Shown in pieces: positions 6,793-11,413 of a stretch of DNA of 11,413 nucleotides. The notes beneath the pieces were generated by a model. The model was not told the origin of the DNA. It ran no database searches and worked only from the letters and a program-made list of their open reading frames with translations. Where the stretch lies: assembly GCA_025464795.1 (NCBI GenBank), contig JAODNB010000051.1, positions 1 to 11,413 on the forward strand. Direction: 5' to 3'. The stretch is from Frankiales bacterium. GTDB lineage: Bacteria > Actinomycetota > Actinomycetes > Mycobacteriales > SCTD01. Positions within the stretch are counted from its first letter, which is position 1. Each line of letters opens with the position of its first letter. The position numbers and the translations under genes are program-made.

Positions 6793-6798
6793 AGGTTA
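6793..6798 (-). promoter_or_regulatory. Candidate -10 box (TAACCT) for a leaderless OB-fold/DUF3159 transcript
   Basis: TAACCT fits TANNNT and lies in the 22 bases between the ccdA stop (6809) and the GTG at 6786, six bases before that start. It would give the OB-fold/DUF3159 pair its own promoter downstream of ccdA. I see no clear -35. Confidence 0.45.
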
Positions 6799-6808
6799 GA
6801 CCGCGCTC

Positions 6809-7507
6809 TCAGACTGCGGTGGACGGCAGCAGCTGCGCGAACCGACCAGCCACCTCGCCGTAGGTGCCGGTGACCAGCGCCAGGCCGAGGACGACCAGGA
6901 CGGCGGCCCCGACGAGCGACACCCACCGCGACACCCTGTTGAGGCGCTGGGTCAGCCCTGGTGAGGCGGCCAGGGCCAGTCCTGCCAGGACGAACGGGAT
7001 GCCGAGCCCGAGCGCGTACGCGGACAGCAGGAGGGCACCCGTACCTGCTCCGCCGCTGGTCGCGGCGAACGCGAGCACCGAGCCGAGGAAAGGCCCGACG
7101 CAGGGCGTGAAGGCGGTCCCGAAGACCACGCCCAGCAGCAGCGGCGCAGCCCACGACGAGGAGTGGGCCAACCGAGCCCGAGTGCCGTCCGCGGACAGCG
7201 CCACCCGGGACAGCAGGCCCAGCCGCGACTCCAGCAGCAGCAGGAGGGCCAGCACCAGCACCAGCGCCCCGCCGGCCCGCTGGACCGGGCCACCGGCCTG
7301 CCGGATCTGCGACCCCGCACCCCCAGCCAGGGCACCGAGGGTCACGAAGACCGAGCCGAACCCCACGACGTAGAGCAGCGACCCGCGCAGGAACGAGCCG
7401 GCCGAGCCCGACAGCACGCCGACGTACGCCGGCAGCAGCGGGATGGTGCAGGGCGCGAGGAACGACACGACGCCACTGCCGAGCGCCACGACCAGCGCCA
7501 GCAGCAC
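6809..7507 (-). CDS. ccdA: CcdA-type transmembrane thiol-electron carrier
   Basis: This 232-aa, six-helix membrane protein of the CcdA/DsbD-beta family carries reducing equivalents from cytosolic thioredoxin to an extracytoplasmic thioredoxin-like partner. Its two redox cysteines are C20 in FLAPCTIPLLPAY (helix 1) and C136 in FTPCVGPFLG (helix 4); they are the only cysteines in the protein. I chose the GTG at 7507 because the preceding gene's TGA (7509-7511) is followed by one base and then this GTG, and helix 1 starts at once. The frame is open further upstream, but that stretch is Arg/Pro/Ser-rich and lies inside the neighbour. The tight coupling with the DipZ-like thioredoxin gene names its likely partner. 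It could also support cytochrome c maturation, but no ResB/ResC genes are in view. Confidence 0.9.
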   Translation of the reverse strand: MLLALVVALGSGVVSFLAPCTIPLLPAYVGVLSGSAGSFLRGSLLYVVGFGSVFVTLGALAGGAGSQIRQAGGPVQRAGGALVLVLALLLLLESRLGLLSRVALSADGTRARLAHSSSWAAPLLLGVVFGTAFTPCVGPFLGSVLAFAATSGGAGTGALLLSAYALGLGIPFVLAGLALAASPGLTQRLNRVSRWVSLVGAAVLVVLGLALVTGTYGEVAGRFAQLLPSTAV

Positions 7508-7508
7508 C

Positions 7509-8603
7509 TCAGGCGCCGTACGTGAGGGTGAAGAACCGGGCGCCCGTCGTCTCGGCGGTGACCTTGAGCAGACCGTCCTCAACGGCCGGACCGGTGATCA
7601 GGTGCAGCAGGTCCTGGTTCGCGAGCGTCGCCACCGTGCGCCCGGCCACGACCGTGAGCGAGCGGCCCCGCCGGTCGACGGGAACCGGCTTGCCGTCGAG
7701 CGTCACGTCGAGCACCACGGGGCCGCCCACCGGCGAGCTGGTGACGTACACGTCCTTCGCGTGGAACCGCTGCGAGACGCTGCCGCCGGCGTTCAGCTGC
7801 AAGTACTCGAGGTCGCCCGTGACGGACCCGCCCAGCTGGAGCTTGTCGCGGTCCTGCGGGCCGTCCTTGCGCACCACCGTCTTGCCTGGAGCGACCACCC
7901 CACCGGTCCCGGCGTACGGGGCTCCGCGCTGCGCCCCGAAGTAGGTCTCGGGCGTGAGGTCGCTGGCCTGGTCGCCGGGGCTCTCGGTGGACGCGACGTC
8001 ACCGATGCGCGCAGCCGGGGCCGTGCCGCCTTCGTCGAGGAGGGTCCGCACGGCGTCCTCGACCTCGCGGTCCCCGCCTTCGCCGTAGTGGAAGTAGCGG
8101 ATCTTGCCGGCCCGGTCGATGAGGTAGTCCGCGGGCCAGTACTGGTTCGAGAACGCGTCCCAGGTCGCCATCTGCGGGTCCTCGGCGACTGGCCAGGTCA
8201 CGCCGAGCTCCTTCACGGCCCTCGCCACGTTGCCGTGGTCCTTCTCGAACCCGAACTCGGGGCTGTGGACCCCGAGGACGACGAGCCCCGAGCTGTCGTA
8301 GGCCGCGCTGAGCTTCCTCAGGAAGGGGAACGTCCGGCGGCAGTTGATGCAGGTGTAGGTCCAGAAGTCGACGAGGACGACCTTTCCGCGAAGGCCCTTC
8401 AAGGTCAGCGGTGGCGTGTTGTCGAAGTCGCGGACGCCCTGCAGCTCCGGGGCTTCGTCAGCCTTGTCGGCGGCGAGAACCGTCGAGCTGCCCGGCCTCG
8501 TGGCGAGGACCGTCCCCCGGTTGACGCTCAGGGTGACGACGACGGCCACGACCGCGACGACGGTGACGAGGGCAGCCAGGACCGCTGAGGCACGGGGGTT
8601 CAC
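7509..8603 (-). CDS. Membrane-anchored thioredoxin-like protein with DipZ-type C-terminal domain
   Basis: This 364-aa extracytoplasmic protein has a short basic N-terminus and one signal-anchor helix (about 7-26), a TlpA/AhpC-type thioredoxin fold (about 55-190) with active site WTYTCINC (C85, C88) and a cis-Pro loop at WPADYLID (P157), and a C-terminal beta domain (about 218-364) introduced by TPETYFG. That C-terminal domain, together with the CINC motif, is what I recall of M. tuberculosis DipZ (Rv2874), where CcdA, thioredoxin and this domain are one chain in that order. Here they are separate genes in reverse order. It probably takes electrons from CcdA to reduce or oxidise exported protein thiols. 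Start GTG 8603 has AAGG immediately upstream but poor spacing. C85 and C88 are the only cysteines, so a simple CXXC redox role is expected. Confidence 0.88.
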   Translation of the reverse strand: MNPRASAVLAALVTVVAVVAVVVTLSVNRGTVLATRPGSSTVLAADKADEAPELQGVRDFDNTPPLTLKGLRGKVVLVDFWTYTCINCRRTFPFLRKLSAAYDSSGLVVLGVHSPEFGFEKDHGNVARAVKELGVTWPVAEDPQMATWDAFSNQYWPADYLIDRAGKIRYFHYGEGGDREVEDAVRTLLDEGGTAPAARIGDVASTESPGDQASDLTPETYFGAQRGAPYAGTGGVVAPGKTVVRKDGPQDRDKLQLGGSVTGDLEYLQLNAGGSVSQRFHAKDVYVTSSPVGGPVVLDVTLDGKPVPVDRRGRSLTVVAGRTVATLANQDLLHLITGPAVEDGLLKVTAETTGARFFTLTYGA

Positions 8604-8615
8604 ACCTTGATCTTC

Positions 8616-8629
8616 GCGCGCCGGCGCGC
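8616..8629. repeat. Perfect 14-bp GC palindrome in the leader of the DipZ-like gene
   Basis: GCGCGCCGGCGCGC reads identically on both strands and lies in the 36-bp gap between the DUF3710 stop and the thioredoxin-like start. As RNA it could form a short GC hairpin (5-bp stem, CCGG loop) that would partly separate the redox pair from the upstream dut-DUF3710 genes. No U-tract follows. It may equally be a chance product of high GC content. Confidence 0.4.
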
Positions 8630-8639
8630 TTCGGACTGC

Positions 8640-9407
8640 CTACCGCGTCTCGGTGATCTCCGGCCCGCGCTCCGGCATCGACAGACCGGCTGCCTGAGCC
8701 GCTTCCTCAGCGGCCTGCATCGCCTCGGCCGGGAGGGCCAGTGGGAGCGGGTCCCGCACGGCCATCGGGTCTATGCCGCGGTTGACGACGACCTGCTTCA
8801 TGGCCTCGAGGAGCGGGCCGGCCTGCGCGTCGTCGACAGCGCCGGGACCGGTGATGAGACCGCGCAGGAACCAACGTGGGCCGTCGACGCCGACGAACCG
8901 CGCCGGGGCGAGCACGACGCCCTGGCCCGGGACCTCCGTCGGCACCTCGGCCAACAGCTCGGTGCCGAACACGCCCTCGCCGTCCTGCGCCTTCCCCCCA
9001 CCGCTGTTGAGTGCCTCCTTGATCTCGTCGCGCACCTCGCCCCAGATGCCCTCGCTGCGCGGAGCCGCGAACGCGTTCAGCTGGAGAGCTGACTCGCCGT
9101 GCACGATCGTGGCGGCCACGACCTCACCCTCGGGGCTGACCTCGACGCGCACGTCGGTGTCCGGCATCACCGTGAGCAGCAGCCCGCCGAGGTCGAGCCG
9201 GTCGACCTCCGAGGCGGGGGCGTCGGCGAGGTCCCAGGGCCCCTGCGGTCGCGTCAGCGTCGCGAGCCGCTCCGCGCGCTCGGCGAGCTCGATCTCGCGG
9301 AGGAGCTCGGCGTCCTCGAGCGCGCGGTCCTGCGGGTCGAGGTCGTCCTCGAAGCTGTCAGGATCGACCTCGAGCTCAACGGCTTCCTTCTTGCGTCCGA
9401 ACGCCAC
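8640..9407 (-). CDS. DUF3710 family protein
   Basis: This 255-aa soluble protein has an acidic, helical N-terminus (VDPDSFEDDLDPQDRALEDAELLREIE region, about 14-40), a block PQGPWDLAD (54-62) before LDLGGLLL (71-78), and a later GPRWFLRGLITGPGA stretch that I associate with actinobacterial DUF3710 (Rv2696c, about 259 aa). No catalytic motif or transmembrane segment is visible, and its function is unknown to me. The GTG start at 9407 directly follows the dut TAA (9408-9410), and AGGAGG at 9415-9420, inside the end of dut, is its ribosome binding site, so the two are almost certainly one transcript. Its conserved place after dut suggests coexpression, not necessarily a shared function. The end near AEAMQAAEEAAQAAGLS is a low-complexity Ala-rich tail. 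Confidence 0.8.
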   Translation of the reverse strand: MAFGRKKEAVELEVDPDSFEDDLDPQDRALEDAELLREIELAERAERLATLTRPQGPWDLADAPASEVDRLDLGGLLLTVMPDTDVRVEVSPEGEVVAATIVHGESALQLNAFAAPRSEGIWGEVRDEIKEALNSGGGKAQDGEGVFGTELLAEVPTEVPGQGVVLAPARFVGVDGPRWFLRGLITGPGAVDDAQAGPLLEAMKQVVVNRGIDPMAVRDPLPLALPAEAMQAAEEAAQAAGLSMPERGPEITETR

Positions 9408-9881
9408 TTACGAACCTCCTGTTTGCTCTCCGGCGGCGCTGTGGCCGCCGGTGGACCCGTGCCCACCGGTGCCGCGTGCCGTGTCGTCCAGCCTGTCAGT
9501 CTCCCGCCACGTCACGTGCTCGACGCGCTGGACGACGAGCTGGGCCACCCGGTCGAGGCGGCGCAGGTGCACCGCCTCTCGCTGGTCGTGGTTGACCAGA
9601 ACGATCTGAATCTCGCCCCGATAGCCCGCATCGATGGTCCCAGGTGCGTTGACGAGGCTGACGCCGTGGTGTGCGGCGAGCCCGGAGCGCGGGTGCACGA
9701 AGGCGGCGTAGCCCTCAGGAAGCGCGATGGCCACGCCCGTCGGCAGCACCGCGCGCTCCCCTGGCTGGAGCGTCACGTCGACGGTCGTCACCAGGTCGCA
9801 ACCCGCGTCACCGGGACGGGCGTACGCGGGCAGCGGGACGTCCGGGTCCAGGCGGACCAGATCGACCTCGAGTGCCTCCAC
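9408..9881 (-). CDS. dut: Deoxyuridine 5'-triphosphate nucleotidohydrolase (dUTPase)
   Basis: This 157-aa trimeric dUTPase hydrolyses dUTP to dUMP and pyrophosphate, keeping uracil out of DNA and feeding dTMP synthesis. All five family motifs are present: PGDAGCDL (23-30), HPRSGLA (63-69), NAPGTIDAGYRGE (78-90, with catalytic D84 and base-stacking Y87), RVAQLV (111-116), and RGTGGHGSTG (136-145), where His replaces the more usual Phe, as I recall for the M. tuberculosis enzyme. I chose the GTG at 9881 by length (M. tuberculosis Dut is 154 aa) and because TACGGT (9890-9895) is a suitable nearby -10; an ATG at 9908 would add nine residues and overlap the divergent SDR start. A His/Gly/Ser-rich tail follows motif V. 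Its distal partner gene is DUF3710. Confidence 0.95.
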   Translation of the reverse strand: MEALEVDLVRLDPDVPLPAYARPGDAGCDLVTTVDVTLQPGERAVLPTGVAIALPEGYAAFVHPRSGLAAHHGVSLVNAPGTIDAGYRGEIQIVLVNHDQREAVHLRRLDRVAQLVVQRVEHVTWRETDRLDDTARGTGGHGSTGGHSAAGEQTGGS

Positions 9882-9889
9882 GGACCGAG

Positions 9890-9899
9890 ACCGTACCGT
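9890..9899. promoter_or_regulatory. Back-to-back -10 boxes of the divergent dut and SDR promoters
   Basis: On the plus strand TACCGT (9894-9899) lies seven bases before the SDR ATG at 9907. On the minus strand TACGGT (9890-9895) lies eight bases before the dut GTG at 9881. Both fit TANNNT and share the central TA at 9894-9895. The whole gap between the two start codons is 25 bp, so both transcripts should be nearly leaderless. No -35 elements are evident, and GTGAGGG at 9898-9904 sits too close to the SDR start to be an ideal ribosome binding site. Confidence 0.5.
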
Positions 9900-9906
9900 G
9901 AGGGCC

Positions 9907-10767
9907 ATGCCGAACACCGTGCTCGTCACCGGAGCGAGCAGCGGTATCGGTCTGGTGACCTGCTTGGAGCTCGCCGCCTCCGGCTGGGACGTGATCGGCT
10001 CCGCCCGCACGGGCGACAAGGCGCAGCGGATCACCGATGCGGCCGCCGAGGCGGGTGTGACCGTCCGCACCGTGCTCATGGACGTGGACGACCCCGCGTC
10101 GTGCGCGGCCGCGGTCGAGGAGGTCGGTCCGGTCTACGGCTTGGTGAACAACGCCGGTTTCGCGCAGTCGGGTGCCGTCGAGGACGTGAGCCCCGACCAG
10201 GTGCACAGGCAGTTCGAGACCAACGTCTTCGCTCCGATCCGCCTCGCGAACCTCGTCCTGCCGGGCATGCGCGCAGCGGGCGAGGGCCGCATCGTCAACG
10301 TCTCGAGCGTCGCCGGCCGGCTGACGATCCCCCTGATGGGCTGGTACTCCGCCTCCAAGCACGCCCTCGAGTCCGTCACGGACGCCCTGAGGATCGAGGT
10401 CGAGGGCGACGGCGTGAAGGTGGCGCTGGTCGAGCCGGGCATGTTCGCCACCGACGTCTGGTCCGCCACCCAGGAGGGCGGCTTCCCGGACCCGTCCACC
10501 CCCCGGTACGCCGCGGCCTACGCCCGCGGGCAGGCCCTCGGGGCGCGCTCGCACAAGCTGCCCGACCCGGTCTGGGTCGCCCGCACCATCAGGGTCGCGC
10601 TGTCCAACCCGGTGCCGCTCGCTCGCTACGTCGTGGGTGTCGACGCGGTCAGCGGCATCGTCGCGGAGTCACTGCTGCCGACCGTGCTGCTCGACTACGT
10701 GAAGTCGGTCAGCACGGGCCTGCGCTCCGGCCGCCAGATCCCGTTCCTCGACCGCCTCCTGCCGTGA
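9907..10767 (+). CDS. Classical short-chain dehydrogenase/reductase (SDR)
   Basis: This 286-aa NAD(P)-dependent oxidoreductase has the glycine motif TGASSGIG (8-15), DVDD (59-62) at the adenine-binding strand, NNAG (81-84), a catalytic Ser in VSSVAG (133-134), and Y147/K151 in YSASK. Arg/Lys-type residues after strand 2 (SARTGDKAQR) favour NADP(H). The C-terminus is longer than the 250-aa classical core, with a hydrophobic VAESLLPTVLLDYV segment that could bind a lipid or membrane, as in SDRs acting on retinol- or steroid-like or acyl substrates. The substrate is unknown. Its ATG starts within a CATG shared with an alternative dut start, and its stop overlaps the DUF3093 start as GTGA. It is absent between the equivalent M. 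tuberculosis genes dut and Rv2698 as I remember them. Confidence 0.88.
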   Translation: MPNTVLVTGASSGIGLVTCLELAASGWDVIGSARTGDKAQRITDAAAEAGVTVRTVLMDVDDPASCAAAVEEVGPVYGLVNNAGFAQSGAVEDVSPDQVHRQFETNVFAPIRLANLVLPGMRAAGEGRIVNVSSVAGRLTIPLMGWYSASKHALESVTDALRIEVEGDGVKVALVEPGMFATDVWSATQEGGFPDPSTPRYAAAYARGQALGARSHKLPDPVWVARTIRVALSNPVPLARYVVGVDAVSGIVAESLLPTVLLDYVKSVSTGLRSGRQIPFLDRLLP

Positions 10768-11222
10768 CAGCGAACGCGACCTACCGCGAGGCTCAGCGGG
10801 TGCCGGCGTGGTGGTTCGTCGCCGGCCTGGCCATCGCGCTCGGCGCCGCTGCGGAGATCGACCTGGGCCAGCCCGGCCTGGCGTGGAAGGTGCCGTACGT
10901 CGTGCTGCCGCTGCTGGTGCTGGCAGGACTGCTCGGCCTGTCGCGCAAGCGGGTCCTGGTCGAGCACGGTGTCGTCCACGTGCCTGGTGCCCGCGCCCCC
11001 GTCGACGCGTTCGGCCCCCCTGAGGTGCTCGACCGGTCGGGACTGCGGCTCTACCTCGGGCCGGCAGCTCGGCCGGACGCGTGGGTCGTGACGAGCCCGT
11101 GGCTCAAGGGGGCGGTGCTGCTGCCCGTGGTCGACCCCCAGGACGACACCCCCTACTGGCTCATCGGCTCCCGCGACCCGCGCGCCCTGGCCCTGGCACT
11201 CGAAGCACGTGGAGGATCGTGA
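10764..11222 (+). CDS. DUF3093 family membrane protein
   Basis: This 152-aa protein begins with TYREAQRVPAWWF (6-18), the hallmark of the actinobacterial DUF3093 family (Rv2698), followed by two membrane helices (about 16-31 and 43-60) and a soluble beta-rich half containing ARPDAWVVTSPWLKGAVLLP (102-121) and DPQDDTPYWLIGSRDP (124-139). The GTG at 10764 overlaps the SDR stop (GTGA, 10764-10767) and is preferred because it starts just before the conserved YRE motif; the frame runs open far upstream in antisense or off-frame sequence only. The soluble domain may lie in the cytosol as a PH-like fold, but that is a guess from the strand pattern. Function unknown. It is translationally coupled on both sides. 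Confidence 0.85.
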   Translation: MTANATYREAQRVPAWWFVAGLAIALGAAAEIDLGQPGLAWKVPYVVLPLLVLAGLLGLSRKRVLVEHGVVHVPGARAPVDAFGPPEVLDRSGLRLYLGPAARPDAWVVTSPWLKGAVLLPVVDPQDDTPYWLIGSRDPRALALALEARGGS

Positions 11223-11413
11223 ACGACGAGCAGATCGCCTTCGCGGGCGTCACCGGGCAGCGCGCGCTGCTGCGCGCAGGCGAGATCACCAGCGTCGAGC
11301 TGCTCGCCCTCTCGCTGCGCCGGATCGCCGAGCTCGACCCGCGCCTCAACGCCTTCAAGGTGCTCTACGACACCGCCCATGCCGAGGCGGTCGCCGCCGA
11401 CGAGCGCATCGCG
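11219..11413 (+). CDS. Amidase-signature family protein, N-terminal part (3' end outside window)
   Basis: Sixty-five codons are open to the window edge. The N-terminal sequence, with a helix LLRAGEITSVELLALSLRR and the block AELDPRLNAFKVLYDTAHAEAVAADERIA-like (about 37-65), is the usual start of amidases and GatA-like enzymes, in which the phrase 'LNAF' precedes a string of Ala-rich helix residues. The Ser-cisSer-Lys catalytic residues and GGSSGG lie beyond the window, so activity cannot be checked. The GTG at 11219 overlaps the DUF3093 stop (GTGA, 11219-11222), with GGAGGA at 11211-11216 as ribosome binding site, which places it at the end of the SDR-DUF3093 transcript. It is more likely a general amidase than GatA, given the lack of gatC here. 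Confidence 0.8.
   Translation, partial: MNDEQIAFAGVTGQRALLRAGEITSVELLALSLRRIAELDPRLNAFKVLYDTAHAEAVAADERIA

Noticed and set aside
9882..9908. ATG at 9908 as the dut start
   Set aside because: It would add nine residues not expected from the roughly 154-aa mycobacterial enzyme and place the start beyond the best -10 box; GTG 9881 fits better, though the ATG is not excluded.
9099..11222. 707-codon open frame covering dut, the SDR and DUF3093
   Set aside because: Only its last 152 codons (DUF3093) resemble a protein family; the rest is antisense or off-frame to dut and the SDR, which carry all their motifs in other frames.
1..11413. Mobile elements, CRISPR array, tRNA or rRNA genes
   Set aside because: I found no transposase or integrase, no spaced long repeats, no target-site duplications and no tRNA-like cloverleaf; coding content is continuous.

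Overview
This is a gene-dense, high-GC stretch from an actinomycete. There is no intergenic gap above about 105 bp, GTG starts are frequent, several genes join by GTGA stop/start overlaps, and a few starts look leaderless. The gene order from about 1.2 kb to 11.2 kb closely follows, from memory, the Mycobacterium tuberculosis segment Rv2689c to Rv2698: RNA methyltransferase, KimA-like permease, ceoB, ceoC, DUF3159, OB-fold protein, DUF3710, dut and DUF3093. The M. tuberculosis order is interrupted here by a TlpA-like/CcdA pair and by a short-chain dehydrogenase. This fits a non-mycobacterial actinomycete, perhaps Nocardioides-like, but the genus is a guess.

Layout. (1) 1-1210, plus strand: the 3' end of an alkyl-DHAP-synthase-like FAD oxidase, followed at once by a diacylglycerol/lipid kinase. 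(2) 1207-4307, minus strand: a KimA-type potassium permease, whose stop overlaps the start of a TrmA/RlmD-type RNA methyltransferase. (3) 4413-5746, plus strand: two tandem 221-aa RCK (TrkA-type) potassium regulatory proteins, transcribed divergently from the permease across a 105-bp gap that holds a 12-bp-period repeat. (4) 5778-6786, minus strand: a DUF3159 membrane protein and an OB-fold protein. (5) 6809-8603, minus strand: CcdA and a DipZ-like thioredoxin/C-terminal-domain protein, which together resemble a split DipZ in swapped order. (6) 8640-9881, minus strand: DUF3710 protein and dUTPase. (7) 9907-11413, plus strand: SDR oxidoreductase, DUF3093 membrane protein and the 5' end of an amidase, joined by GTGA overlaps. 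The dut and SDR starts diverge from a 25-bp gap with back-to-back -10 boxes.

How the parts may work together. The strongest functional unit is the potassium module in (2)-(3). Two soluble NAD/nucleotide-sensing RCK proteins have no TrkH/KtrB partner in the window and sit head-to-head with a KimA-type permease. I infer, but cannot prove, that the RCK pair controls this permease. The TlpA-like/CcdA pair should carry reductant across the membrane to extracytoplasmic thiols. dut is nucleotide-pool housekeeping. Nothing here looks like a phage, insertion sequence, CRISPR array or RNA gene.
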